This document shows, one piece after another, positions 16,214 to 25,272 of a stretch of DNA of 64,000 nucleotides. The notes below the pieces were generated by a model, which searched no databases, had not been told where the DNA came from, and worked only from the letters and a program-made list of their open reading frames with translations. Origin of the DNA: Amphritea sp. (GTDB taxonomy: Bacteria > Pseudomonadota > Gammaproteobacteria > Pseudomonadales > Balneatricaceae). Both the position numbers and the translations under genes were made by a program. Every line of letters begins with the position of its first letter. Position 1 is the stretch's first letter. The stretch is from positions 1 to 64,000 of the forward strand of contig JAOXSA010000253.1 of NCBI GenBank assembly GCA_025800245.1, read 5' to 3'.

Positions 16214-16963
16214 TTACACCCCATCCCAGATAAGCTTCAGACCCACGATAAACAGCATCACCAGAATAATCCGGTAGAACAGTTTGTCATCCAGGCGATC
16301 CTGTATCAGCAGTCCCAAGCGGATACCCAGCCAGGCAAAAGGTGCCAGTATCAGTCCCAGCCAGAGATTCTCGGTATTGATCTGGCCCAGTGCGCCGTAG
16401 GCAATCAGCTTTACTACGTTCACCCCTGCCAGAAACACCACGGCGGTTCCGAGGAATGTCTTTCTCGGCAGTTGCATGGGTATCAGGTAGAAGTTCATCG
16501 GCGGGCCGCCGGCGTGGGCCAGAAAGCTGGTAAATCCTGCCACCATTCCAGAAATTCGTCCGGTCAGTTGCGAGTGGGCTCTTCCTCCCGCTCCCAATTT
16601 AGATAAGCCCCACAGGGCAAAAGCGACCGACAGAATCCCCAGCAACAGCCGGAGAATATTGTCATCCAGATAATCAAACAGCAGGTAACCGATGAAGATA
16701 CCTACCAGAGCGCCGGGAAACATAATTCGCAGCAGGTCTGTACTGCGATGCTGCCACCAGGCTCTTACGCTGAAGATATCCATAAAGATCAGCAGTGGCA
16801 GCATGATGGCGGCGGCCTGGATCGGGCCGATATAGATCGACATCAGCGGCACAGTGATCACCCCGACTCCACCGGCAAAGCCTGATTTTGAAATTCCGGT
16901 CAGCAATACCCCGATGGCCGACAACAGCCAGAAGGTCCAGGGTAGTGATTCGATCAGCGCCAT
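16214..16963 (-). CDS. Sulfite exporter TauE/SafE family permease
   Basis: An integral membrane protein of 249 residues with about seven to eight helices. GISKSGFAGGVGVITVPLM near the start and HAGGPPMNFYLIPMQLPRKTFLGTAVVFLAGVN in the second half are the duplicated TauE motifs. Relatives export sulfite, sulfoacetate or other organosulfonates or move small anions. No sulfur gene is adjacent, so the substrate stays open. It is divergent from the yhaK-like gene. Confidence 0.87.
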   Translation of the reverse strand: MALIESLPWTFWLLSAIGVLLTGISKSGFAGGVGVITVPLMSIYIGPIQAAAIMLPLLIFMDIFSVRAWWQHRSTDLLRIMFPGALVGIFIGYLLFDYLDDNILRLLLGILSVAFALWGLSKLGAGGRAHSQLTGRISGMVAGFTSFLAHAGGPPMNFYLIPMQLPRKTFLGTAVVFLAGVNVVKLIAYGALGQINTENLWLGLILAPFAWLGIRLGLLIQDRLDDKLFYRIILVMLFIVGLKLIWDGV

Positions 16964-17094
16964 GTTTTCTGCTCTTCAGATCAAAAGAGCGGGCATGATA
17001 GCGCAAAAAAGCAGCAGGAAATATTTACAGGCATGCGGGGAACGGGTACAAAAGAGTGGTTATTCTTTTCAGAAGAACCGCTCAAGGGCATAGC

Positions 17095-17775
17095 ATGATT
17101 GTAATCCGAAGAGCCGATGACCGGGGCTACGCCCATTTTGGCTGGCTGGAATCCCGCCATGTATTCTCGTTTGGCAGCTATTTTGATACCCAATGGATGG
17201 GAGTATCAGAATTGCGTGTGGCAAACGAAGACCTGCTCTATCCCGGCGCTGCGATCGAACCATCCAGCCATCAGGATATGGAGATCATCAGCCTTATTCT
17301 GGACGGCAAGGCCCTCCATACTGACTCTCTGGGGAATAAAAAGGTCTTCAATGGCCGTAGCCTGCAGCTGATGAGTACCGGTACCGGGCTTGAGTTCAGT
17401 GAGCAGAACAGTTCAATGGAGAACAGCCTGCGCATGCTGCAATTCTGGATTGTCCCCCGTGAAACAGGCACTTCTCCCCGTTATCAGTCTATGCCGGTAC
17501 AAAGTCGCGAAGGCATTCAGCTGTTGGTTTCACCGGATGGCAGAGATAACTCCCTGCAGATTCAACAGGACTGCTGCATCTATCAGTTCCGGGTTCAGGC
17601 TAAGCCCTGCGGCTTACCCGATGCTGAAAATGGCTTCCTGTATCTATTCAAAGGTGAGTTAGAGGTCAACGGCAGCGTGCTGCAAGCCGGCGACTCAATG
17701 CTGTTTGAAGACGAGCCCTTTATCTCCCTGCGGGGAATTGATCGGGCAGAAGGGCTGTTTTTCACCCTTCCCTGA
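17095..17775 (+). CDS. yhaK: YhaK-like bicupin (pirin-related)
   Basis: A protein of 226 residues. It matches E. coli YhaK in its first 60 residues: R-x-A-D-x-x-G-x-A-x-FGWLESRHVFSFG, then YFD and GVSELRVANEDLLYPGA. It then has HQDMEIISLILDGKALHTDS and an STGTGLEFSEQN turn. YhaK is a cytosolic bicupin linked to redox and nitrosative stress, with no proven catalysis. The ATG at 17095 is preferred over an upstream in-frame GTG/ATG because the similarity begins there. It is the second pirin-like protein in the window. Confidence 0.8.
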   Translation: MIVIRRADDRGYAHFGWLESRHVFSFGSYFDTQWMGVSELRVANEDLLYPGAAIEPSSHQDMEIISLILDGKALHTDSLGNKKVFNGRSLQLMSTGTGLEFSEQNSSMENSLRMLQFWIVPRETGTSPRYQSMPVQSREGIQLLVSPDGRDNSLQIQQDCCIYQFRVQAKPCGLPDAENGFLYLFKGELEVNGSVLQAGDSMLFEDEPFISLRGIDRAEGLFFTLP

Positions 17776-17891
17776 CGCACCGCACAAAGCCCCTATTGTC
17801 TTAAAATGATGTCAACTGTCTCTTTTTGAACAGTTTTGACAGGATTTTCGTCGCTTATTTACCTGTCATAAAAGATTTACATTATTTTATT

Positions 17892-17919
17892 TTGCATCGC
17901 ACAAAAAATTAGCTATATT
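17892..17919 (+). promoter_or_regulatory. Candidate sigma-70 promoter for a small transcript
   Basis: TTGCAT (17892-17897) and TATATT (17914-17919) are separated by 16 nt in an AT-rich tract. The predicted start near 17926 lies about 40 nt ahead of a strong terminator. Confidence 0.4.
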
Positions 17920-17925
17920 TAAGTG

Positions 17926-17991
17926 GCACTTTGCTTTTTGAGCCACTGAATTTGGCTTTTTACAGGCCCGGCGCCCGCCGGGCCTTTTTTT
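17926..17991 (+). ncRNA. Candidate small non-coding RNA
   Basis: The predicted 65-70 nt transcript contains a stem whose left arm starts at the transcript edge (GTGGC 17923-17927 with GCCAC 17942-17946), an AU-rich single strand, and a terminal GC-rich hairpin with a T run. No open reading frame fits. The remaining gene-free sequence to 18291 shows only a few small hairpins. It could instead be a processed leader or a decayed repeat, since gctttttgagccac resembles repeat module A. Confidence 0.35.
17964..17991 (+). terminator. Strong rho-independent terminator
   Basis: AGGCCCGGCG / CGCCGGGCCT with a 2-nt loop and seven T residues. It ends the candidate small RNA and may also catch read-through from the yhaK-like gene about 190 bp upstream. 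Confidence 0.85.
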
Positions 17992-18131
17992 ATTCTTTTT
18001 TAATGCAGCGCAACAAAAACTGGGATGGCGTGTCTGAACAGCGCCTTAATAATCGCATTCCAGAATCGAATGAGCGTTTTTGCCATAGTATTTTCATATC
18101 AACCAACAATAGCATGTACCACAAACAAGAA

Positions 18132-18151
18132 AGCCCCGCGCTGGCGGGGCT
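18132..18151 (-). terminator. Possible weak terminator downstream of hrpB
   Basis: AGCCCCGC-gctg-GCGGGGCT is a perfect stem. On the minus strand it is followed by a T-rich ttcttgtttgt tract, about 140 bp beyond the hrpB stop. Confidence 0.45.
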
Positions 18152-18291
18152 ACATGAAACATGCGAACAATGTTCTTCTAGCTTTTGGCCTCAATGATTG
18201 AGGCTGGCATATACCCGATTTGCTCGGGGCACTTACAGCTTAGACCAGCCTGCTGATTCGCATCTTGAAAAGATTTAGCAACAATGCGGGC

Positions 18292-20826
18292 TTAATTGCG
18301 TTTTTTTCGCTTGATCCCGTCTGATGGCAGCGCCTGTAAAGGATCATCCGGCCACTGGTGTTTTGGATAGCGGCCTTTCATATCCTTCTGCACCTCTTTG
18401 TAACTGTTAGCCCAGAAGCTGGCCAGATCCTGAGTGACCTGCAAGGGCCGCCTTGCCGGGGATAACAGATGAATCTTCACCGCTACACCGTTGCCCAGGG
18501 TGGGTGTGCTGGTACAGCCGAACATCTCCTGCAGTTTGACCGCCAGTACCGGTGGATATTCACTGTAATCCAGTTGGGCGCTGTGACCGGAAGGTAGCTT
18601 CAGTCGTACCGGTGCCTGTTCATCCAGTTGTTGCGGCAACGGCCAGGGCAACAAGCCCTGCAGGATGCTGGCAAGATCCAGCTTACGGAAATGATTCAGG
18701 TGCTGCACAGGGTCAAGATAGGGCTGCAACCAGTTCTCCAGAGTATCCAGCAATGCCTGATCAGACAGATCGGGCCATGGATTATCATCACTGTGCTGGC
18801 AGGCCTGATGCAGAAACGCCACCCGCTGCCGCCATAGTGCGGTTTTCTCGTTCCAGGGCAGGAGTTGCAGCCCCTGCTTTCGGATCAAACGGATCAGACC
18901 GCGGTTTTTAGCCGCCATAGGCACTTCGGCCAGCTCCTTGCGGCTTAACACCAGTACACCGACCTTACGCTGTTGCTCACAGAGCATTCTATCGGTCTGG
19001 CGATCCCACTCAACCACCTCTTCAGTGCTGACCAGAGGAGCCAGCAACCCCTTAAACAACTCAGAATTGAGAGCTGCTGCCAGATAGACAGCATCGCTGG
19101 ACTGGCCATGTACACCGCCACAGTTCGCGACCACCAGCCAGGCGTTACGCTGCAATGAATCATGCTCGCGCAGGCGCACCGCCCTGCCGCCACTGAGCTG
19201 ATAGTCACTGCCATTATCCCGCCGCCGACTGGCAATCCGGTCCGGATAGGCCTGAGCCAGGAGCACTGCAACCTGCTCAGCTTCATTAAGAGCCGCGCCT
19301 TCATCTGTCGGATGAATTCCCGCTTTACTGATTAACGACAGATATTGTTTGCTCAGCTGTCGCACCCGTTGCAACGTGCCTTTCTGAGAACCATGGCAGG
19401 GTAATTCACCCCTTATCCAGGCCAGTCGCCGACTGATATCGGCATCACCACTGAGGGGATCACGCTCACTCAACAGTGCTGCCAGATCGGATGCCTGCCT
19501 ACCCAGTCCGAAAGCCTGACCGCGCACCAGCAAATGGGCTAAGCGAGGATGTAGCGGTAAGCCGGCCATCAGCTCACCATCTGTGGTCAGTGTGTAGCTC
19601 TGATCACTCTGCTCCAGCGCTCCCAGACGCACCAGCAGATCCCGTCCCTGTTGCAGCGCTGCTGGCGGTGGCGGATTCAACCAGCGCAACTCGGATGGAT
19701 CATCCACACCCCAGCGCGCCAGCTGCAGTGCCAGCGGGGAGAGATCAGCGGTGAGGATTTCCGGATTACTGTGCTGCGCCAGCTGTTCCTGCTGGGTTTC
19801 AGACCAGAGCCGATAACAGTGTCCGGGCTCCATACGTCCGGCCCGCCCCATGCGCTGAATACTGCTGGCACGGGAAACTTTACAGGTGTGCAGGCGGGTC
19901 ATCCCGCTGGCGGGATCAAGCCGTGCTTCACGGCTCAGACCGGCATCGATCACCACCCGGATACCTTCGATAGTCAGACTGGTTTCTGCAATGTTGGTTG
20001 CCAGCACAACTTTACGCTGCCCGGCCGGTGCCGGCTGAATCGCCTGTTGCTGGGCGGTCATACTCAGATCACCATACAGAGGTGAGATAATGACACTGTC
20101 CGCCACACTGCCCTGCAGCGTATTCGCAACCGCACGAATCTCCCGTTGCCCCGGCAGAAACACCAATAAGCTGCCACTCTGCTCTTCCAGCCCCTGCAAC
20201 ACCGCTTTAGCAACCGCCTGCTCCAGACGCTGATCTCTGCCCGGCGCGCCAAGGTATTCAGTACTGACCGGGAACATCCGCCCCTCGCTGGTTATCCGTT
20301 CAGCTTCGGGCAGGAGCTGATCAACCACCCGGTGATCGAGGGTTGCGGACATCAGCAGGCATTTCAGAGCGCTATCGTCACGGAACAGCTCACGGCCCTG
20401 CAGCATCAGCGCCAGACCGAAATCTGCATCGAGACTGCGTTCATGGAACTCGTCGAAAATAACGGCACCGTAACCCTCCAGGCTGGGGTCGTCCTGCAGC
20501 ATGCGGGTCAGAATACCCTCGGTGACCACCTCTATCCGGGTTGCAGCACTGATTTTTGTATCCAGTCGCACCCGATAACCCACGGTTTGCCCGACCGGTT
20601 CCGCCAGCTGATCAGCCATTCGCTGCGCCGCCATACGAGCCGCCAGGCGGCGGGGTTCGAGCATCAGAATTTTCTGCTCGCCAAGCCAGGGCTGATCCAG
20701 CAGTGCCAGTGGCACAACCGTGGTTTTACCGGCACCGGGAGGAGCTTCCAGTACTACATCATCTGCGGCCTGCAAAGCGGCGCAAAGATCATCAAGAACA
20801 GCGTGGATCGGCAATGAAACAGACAA
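18292..20826 (-). CDS. hrpB: ATP-dependent helicase HrpB
   Basis: A DEAH-box helicase of 844 residues. Walker A is APPGAGKTTVV (about 29-38), the DEAH-equivalent box is FDEFHERS, motif III is MSATLD, motif VI is QRMGRAGRMEPG, and the HrpB-specific C-terminal domain covers about 500-835. The length matches the family. HrpB is cytosolic with an unclear role. The best start is a TTG with GGAAG upstream. It is a single-gene unit. Confidence 0.93.
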   Translation of the reverse strand: MSVSLPIHAVLDDLCAALQAADDVVLEAPPGAGKTTVVPLALLDQPWLGEQKILMLEPRRLAARMAAQRMADQLAEPVGQTVGYRVRLDTKISAATRIEVVTEGILTRMLQDDPSLEGYGAVIFDEFHERSLDADFGLALMLQGRELFRDDSALKCLLMSATLDHRVVDQLLPEAERITSEGRMFPVSTEYLGAPGRDQRLEQAVAKAVLQGLEEQSGSLLVFLPGQREIRAVANTLQGSVADSVIISPLYGDLSMTAQQQAIQPAPAGQRKVVLATNIAETSLTIEGIRVVIDAGLSREARLDPASGMTRLHTCKVSRASSIQRMGRAGRMEPGHCYRLWSETQQEQLAQHSNPEILTADLSPLALQLARWGVDDPSELRWLNPPPPAALQQGRDLLVRLGALEQSDQSYTLTTDGELMAGLPLHPRLAHLLVRGQAFGLGRQASDLAALLSERDPLSGDADISRRLAWIRGELPCHGSQKGTLQRVRQLSKQYLSLISKAGIHPTDEGAALNEAEQVAVLLAQAYPDRIASRRRDNGSDYQLSGGRAVRLREHDSLQRNAWLVVANCGGVHGQSSDAVYLAAALNSELFKGLLAPLVSTEEVVEWDRQTDRMLCEQQRKVGVLVLSRKELAEVPMAAKNRGLIRLIRKQGLQLLPWNEKTALWRQRVAFLHQACQHSDDNPWPDLSDQALLDTLENWLQPYLDPVQHLNHFRKLDLASILQGLLPWPLPQQLDEQAPVRLKLPSGHSAQLDYSEYPPVLAVKLQEMFGCTSTPTLGNGVAVKIHLLSPARRPLQVTQDLASFWANSYKEVQKDMKGRYPKHQWPDDPLQALPSDGIKRKKRN

Positions 20827-20986
20827 GAAAGATCTTCCGGGTTGCTAGCAATAAAGCTGGGATTTTAGGCTAACCGGCGACGAATAAACAGCGCATAAAA
20901 ATTTGAAAAACTGAGTGTTTTTTAGACATTTGTAACAACTCATGGCTAATATACAGGGTCTGATAGCCACGGAACGCGTCTGAACA

Positions 20987-22312
20987 ATGAAAAGTATTCG
21001 CTATTTACTGACGGTGCTGATACTGCTTCCTACCATGCTCAGAGCAGAGATCGATATCGAAGCATTCGAAGCAGAACTTGATGGAACCATAAAGTCAGCC
21101 TGCCATGGCTACCTCCCCGATATGCTCCCCGAAGTACTGGCATGGCTACGGGGCGAGATCTACGAGAAAAGCCCTTTCTGCGAAAAAGTAAGATCCGGCA
21201 ATCAGGAAGAAGCGATTCACTATGCCCGCCGGATATACTCTGGCGGCCCGACTCTGGATCTGAGTAAACGGGATAACTCGGATGTTCAGCGGGCAATTGA
21301 ATGTGATAACGAGTACATGTGCGTAGAGGTCAGAGATCGTCTGTACCGTGAAGGCCAGCCTATCTCTCAGGTTGACTACGACAGAGTCAGCCAGCATTGC
21401 GAAGGCCGTTACAGCTGTATCCAGGAGTTTTTCCTCGAATGGCCACGGCCTCTGCCCGCTCCCCGGTCACTGGCCGGTAATCAGATAGCCCCATCAGGCA
21501 AAGCACTGTCCGATCTGAACAGTCAGCAACAGCCCGGTAATAAGCCAGCACAACCCACCAGATCCAGCGGTCTCAGCCTTGCTGAGATGACTGGCCGTGC
21601 CCCGACACCAACAACAGTCACTGATACCCAGCGCAGCGTGACCGGTCTGACACTCAGCAGTATCCGTGATCGTGAGGAACAGAAAGCGCTGGATGAGGTA
21701 TTACTGCGTTTGGGAGATAAAAAACAGGCCCTGAGCAATTTGTGCGAATGCCTAGGAAAGTCCGGTGGTTGCTACAGCGGTGCCAGTAACTCGATTCAGA
21801 AGGATATTACACAGCTGAACGAGATCCGCGGTTACGCCTGCACCGAGACCATGCTGAACACCCAGAATACCCCGACAACTCAATCTGAAGCGGCCGAGCA
21901 GACCCGGATGATTGACGATGCGATCAGTTCGGTTAAGCAGTACGACAAACAGGCGAAGCAGATGATCAGCAAAGCCAGCGGCACTAACAGCCGCAGCGGC
22001 AGTAATAGTAGTGGTAGCGGTAACAAGAGTGTCGCCTCGGCTACCCGCTCCAGCGCCTACCAACTGACCTGCTGGCTGCCGGGCCAGTCCATCTGTGTTG
22101 AATATGGCTTAAGCCGACGCAGTGATTATGATCGCTTTCTGAACCAGTGTAAGCGCAGCGGAGCCAGAATACTGGAACGCTGTGATATGGCAGGTCCAAC
22201 CTGTACCCAGACCAGTGCAGGACGTGTATCCGTTACTGTTACTCCGGGCAGAAACGCGAATACTGTTCGTCAGAGCTGTCTCGCCAATGGTGGCCGGTTC
22301 AGCCAACGCTAG
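20987..22312 (+). CDS. Secreted Cys-rich protein of unknown function
   Basis: A protein of 441 residues with a clear Sec signal (MKSIRYLLTVLILLPTMLRA, cleavage near residue 20). Parts are an alpha-rich N-terminal region with paired Cys (CHG, FCEK, ECDNEYMC, CEGRYSC), a Pro/Thr/Ser-rich linker (about 155-225), a helical middle (about 225-320), a Ser/Gly-rich linker, and a C-terminal domain beginning AYQLTCWLPGQSICVEY with several Cys. The even spread of Cys suggests disulfides in the periplasm or outside the cell. No family is recognised. A lipoprotein gene follows 47 bp later and probably works with it. Confidence 0.7.
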   Translation: MKSIRYLLTVLILLPTMLRAEIDIEAFEAELDGTIKSACHGYLPDMLPEVLAWLRGEIYEKSPFCEKVRSGNQEEAIHYARRIYSGGPTLDLSKRDNSDVQRAIECDNEYMCVEVRDRLYREGQPISQVDYDRVSQHCEGRYSCIQEFFLEWPRPLPAPRSLAGNQIAPSGKALSDLNSQQQPGNKPAQPTRSSGLSLAEMTGRAPTPTTVTDTQRSVTGLTLSSIRDREEQKALDEVLLRLGDKKQALSNLCECLGKSGGCYSGASNSIQKDITQLNEIRGYACTETMLNTQNTPTTQSEAAEQTRMIDDAISSVKQYDKQAKQMISKASGTNSRSGSNSSGSGNKSVASATRSSAYQLTCWLPGQSICVEYGLSRRSDYDRFLNQCKRSGARILERCDMAGPTCTQTSAGRVSVTVTPGRNANTVRQSCLANGGRFSQR

Positions 22313-22359
22313 AAATCCGTGTTATTTAAAACGCTATCGACTCATCGGGAAGGGAAGTT

Positions 22360-23340
22360 ATGTCTGAGAAAAGCATTACCAACAGCACATACCGAACATT
22401 TAAAACACTGACGGTTATCTCTCTGGCAGGGACTGTTGCAGTCATGAGTGGTTGTGGCAGCGTACCTCTGAAGCAGAACTCACTGATAAAACAGGAGGTC
22501 AGTCAGGAGCTTAAACAGCAGGATACCAGTGAAGTCGGTGTTGCCTATATGGCATTCGGCGGAAATGATTTCTACCCGATGTCGATCTGGCTTAACGACC
22601 TGCCAATAGCCACGCAAACCAACGGCTATGCCCGGGTACCGCTGTTACCTGGCCAGTATCGCATTAAAGCTCAGGCGCAGGACCATAGTCCGGATGAGCT
22701 GGAGTTCTCTGTTGGCAAGGGCGAAACAGCTTACTTCCTGCAGGATGGCTCTTGGGTATTCAGCCCCTATGTTCAGGTTTCAGCAGACAAGTATGCAAAG
22801 CATTTCAGCGAAAACGAATATGTTACTGAACGGCAGGTTCAGATGAATACCCATGTGTACAAGTTCTTACCGGATGCCGAACGTACGCTGGTTGAAAACT
22901 GTCTGACACAGAATACCTTTGCTGCCTGTGAACCGGTTTACAACAACATCCCTCTGCCCTTGCTGGGACTCAGTAACAGCAAGAAAGTAGCCGAGCTGGT
23001 GGAAAAAGAGCAGGCCCGTCTGGCCGCTCAGCAGGCCCAGGAAGCCTTCGAAGCCTCACTGCCTAAAGATGTGCTCAGAGATAAGTATATGCTTGCTCTG
23101 AGTGACGCCCTGACAGCAAAAGACTATACCAAAGCGGTGCCTATCTTTAAGCGTCTGGAAAGCCTGAACATCCCTCTGGATCCGGACTTTTACTACTTCT
23201 ACGGTGAAGCACTGTTTGAAACCGGCCAGCCAGTCGATGCTCTGAACGCCACAAGCCAGTATGTCCGGGGGCAGGGTAATCAGGCCCGCTTCTATCAGGA
23301 TGCCCTGAAGCTCCTGAATAAGATTCAGGACACGCTGTAA
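22360..23340 (+). CDS. Outer-membrane-type lipoprotein with PEGA-like and TPR-like regions
   Basis: A protein of 326 residues. The lipobox V-M-S-G-C places the lipidated Cys at about residue 32. A beta-rich region at about 60-125 (WLNDLPIATQTNGYARVPLLPG) resembles PEGA-type surface domains. A helical region follows, and the C-terminus (about 235-326) looks like two TPR-like hairpins (DALTAKDYTKAVPIFKRL, YGEALFETGQPVDAL). GGAAGGGAAG precedes the ATG. It is probably co-transcribed with the Cys-rich secreted protein upstream. The role is unknown; an envelope scaffold is a guess. Confidence 0.65.
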   Translation: MSEKSITNSTYRTFKTLTVISLAGTVAVMSGCGSVPLKQNSLIKQEVSQELKQQDTSEVGVAYMAFGGNDFYPMSIWLNDLPIATQTNGYARVPLLPGQYRIKAQAQDHSPDELEFSVGKGETAYFLQDGSWVFSPYVQVSADKYAKHFSENEYVTERQVQMNTHVYKFLPDAERTLVENCLTQNTFAACEPVYNNIPLPLLGLSNSKKVAELVEKEQARLAAQQAQEAFEASLPKDVLRDKYMLALSDALTAKDYTKAVPIFKRLESLNIPLDPDFYYFYGEALFETGQPVDALNATSQYVRGQGNQARFYQDALKLLNKIQDTL

Positions 23341-23500
23341 TCGACCGGAGCACCTGCTCAGGTGCTCCCACCTTCCCAACCGTCGTTAAGCGATCCTGAA
23401 AGGCTGCATGGATGCAGCAACACCTGATTAGCTACAGAGACTGCAAAAGAAAGAAATCTACCTCAGAATGAAAAGGATATAACTACAGGCATCCGACATT

Positions 23501-23563
23501 CATGGGCTACGCCCATGCGAAGCGAGTATTGCCAGGCGTTTCGCAAAACGCCGCCAGCAATAC
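23501..23563. repeat. Adjacent hairpins, one nested, in a 416-bp gene-free stretch
   Basis: CATGGGC-tac-GCCCATG (23501-23517) is followed by a nested stem: outer GTATTGC/GCAATAC (23526-23532, 23557-23563) around inner GGCGTTT-cgca-AAACGCC (23535-23552). It resembles a REP/MITE-like unit different from modules A-C. The stretch 23341-23756 otherwise has a GAGCACC hairpin just after the lipoprotein gene and the terminator below. Confidence 0.5.
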
Positions 23564-23644
23564 AATGCTGACATCTGAACTTGCCGCAGATGTGTTGGTT
23601 TAAAACTAATGAATCAGAGCCAGTGCAGATACAAGACAAAAGCC

Positions 23645-23672
23645 AAAAAAAACGCCGCATAAAATGCGGCGT
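23645..23672 (-). terminator. Terminator of the DUF5610-like gene
   Basis: On the minus strand ACGCCGCAT-ttt-ATGCGGCGT is followed by eight T residues, about 85 bp beyond the stop at 23757. Confidence 0.85.
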
Positions 23673-23756
23673 CAACAACGATCAAAGGTCACTCACTAAA
23701 CAGTCCCGGAGAGCTCTGAAACCTTCTGGTCAGTCTTTCAGTGAGTTCATAGTAGT

Positions 23757-24617
23757 TCAGTTATCGTCGTCCGTCTCGGCTTCAACCTCTAACTCGTCCC
23801 CAGATTGGGTAATCTGTTCCTGGATCTGTTCGGTGATCATCGCACGCAGACGCTCTACACTGTCCTGAATGCCGGTCTGAGTCTCTTCGTCAGCCGCTTT
23901 GAAACGGTTATCGTGGGTGATCAGTTCACTCAGCAGGCTGACACTGAAAGAGCTGGATTGCTGTACAAAGGCTTCAACACGGCCTGCACTTTCAGCCAGC
24001 TGCTGGGCAAACGGCTGAACGCCACGACCACGCCCCGGATGCGGCTGATCCAGTGCCTGAACCTCGCGGTATTTTTCAACCGCTGTGTAGCTGGTGGACT
24101 GCTCCAGAGACAGGTCCATGCTGGCCAGCTGGCTGGCATCAAAGGCCAGACCACCCGCCTGATCCCAGGCGCTCTGCAGATCACCACTGAAGAAATCATC
24201 CGCCAGCGTTGAGATATCATTCACCAGGCTGGTAATTGCGTCCAGCTCATCGGTATTCAGATCACCTTTCACGGAGAAGCCGAATTCACTACTACTGCGG
24301 CTTTCCAAGCTGGAATACTCTTCTGAACCACTGGCCGTATTACGGGCACCGTAGGCCTGCTCCAGCTGGCTGGAACTGCCAAAATTGATCTCTACGGTAT
24401 CCCCTTCCTGCGTTACCAGCTGTAACGAGAAGCTTTCACTGTTACTGAAACGCTCAGCACGCATGTAAGTCTGGGAGGCGCCTTCTGCCGCTTTCGGGCG
24501 GTGGTGCACATCCTGAGTTTGCTGTGAACGCTGTTCCTGACGCTCTGTCTGAACGCCGGACTGCGCGAAGTTCTCCAGAGGAAGGTTAGATAATGATGAG
24601 CTGAGTGGGTTAAACAT
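23757..24617 (-). CDS. Hypothetical protein with DUF5610-like region
   Basis: A protein of 286 residues, acidic and Ser/Gln-rich, without signal peptide or membrane segment. The middle, FSVKGDLNTDELDAITSLV then DISTLADDFFSGDLQSAW and LAFDASQLASMDLSLEQ, fits the DUF5610 pattern seen in many marine Gammaproteobacteria. Both ends are low complexity; the last residues are a string of acids. The start has GGAG 7 nt upstream. It stands alone with its own terminator. The function is unknown. Confidence 0.6.
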   Translation of the reverse strand: MFNPLSSSLSNLPLENFAQSGVQTERQEQRSQQTQDVHHRPKAAEGASQTYMRAERFSNSESFSLQLVTQEGDTVEINFGSSSQLEQAYGARNTASGSEEYSSLESRSSSEFGFSVKGDLNTDELDAITSLVNDISTLADDFFSGDLQSAWDQAGGLAFDASQLASMDLSLEQSTSYTAVEKYREVQALDQPHPGRGRGVQPFAQQLAESAGRVEAFVQQSSSFSVSLLSELITHDNRFKAADEETQTGIQDSVERLRAMITEQIQEQITQSGDELEVEAETDDDN

Positions 24618-24724
24618 AGCAGTCTCCGGTGTTTTGCATAGTCAGACTGTTATCGTCTGCTCCGGAAAAAACTGAAATGAAAAAAACTCAACTAAAGACT
24701 TTTTTTGATCAATGGCTGCCAGAC

Positions 24725-25132
24725 TCAGTCCAGTGGCGGTACTTTTACCAGCCAGGCGTCCTCATCCGGTTCCAGATATACCTGCTCAAGCAGTTCGCTG
24801 GCCCAGTCATTCTTATCCGCCAGATGCCTCAGCATTGTCACTGACATGATTTTCACCGGGGGTACACTGCTCCACATTGCATTGTCGAGAAAACGCCAGT
24901 AATTGGGATCGATGGTACGCGGTTTATCGATCTGCCCCTGACAGGCTTCGCAGATCATAATGCAGTGATCAAAGTTCGGCTCCGCTTCAATCGGCGGCAC
25001 TTCAAACACTTTCAGCTTCACGCCGTGGGCTTCGCATAGCTCACATTTCGAGCTGCATCGACGTACCAGGTCCTTGCCGAACAACGACAGACCGTGGTGC
25101 CTTTCATGATGTTTAGCATGACCTTTGGACAT
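24725..25132 (-). CDS. PhnA-type zinc-ribbon protein
   Basis: A protein of 135 residues. It has a basic His-rich start, then CSSKCELCEAHGVKLKVFEVPP and MICEACQGQI, two CxxC pairs forming a zinc ribbon. PNYWRFLDNAMWSSVPPVKIMSVTMLRHL is typical of the PhnA C-terminal domain. Despite the name, the family is not required for phosphonate use and its role is unclear. The ATG at 25132, with AAGGGA upstream, is preferred to the in-frame ATG 9 codons earlier. Confidence 0.75.
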   Translation of the reverse strand: MSKGHAKHHERHHGLSLFGKDLVRRCSSKCELCEAHGVKLKVFEVPPIEAEPNFDHCIMICEACQGQIDKPRTIDPNYWRFLDNAMWSSVPPVKIMSVTMLRHLADKNDWASELLEQVYLEPDEDAWLVKVPPLD

Positions 25133-25215
25133 ATCATTATCCCTTTTAAAATCAAACAATAATCTGATTCCAATATACTCTTAAACATAGTTCGGGTGCA
25201 GATAAAAGTGAATAA

Positions 25216-25242
25216 AAAAGGCGGAATATTTTCCGCCTTTTC
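25216..25242. terminator. Two-way terminator hairpin
   Basis: AAAAGGCGGA / TCCGCCTTTT with a short AT loop and A and T runs. It ends the membrane protein gene that stops at 25273 on the minus strand. Confidence 0.75.
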
Positions 25243-25272
25243 AATCAGGGAACCGGATTCCCGACAAGGTTA

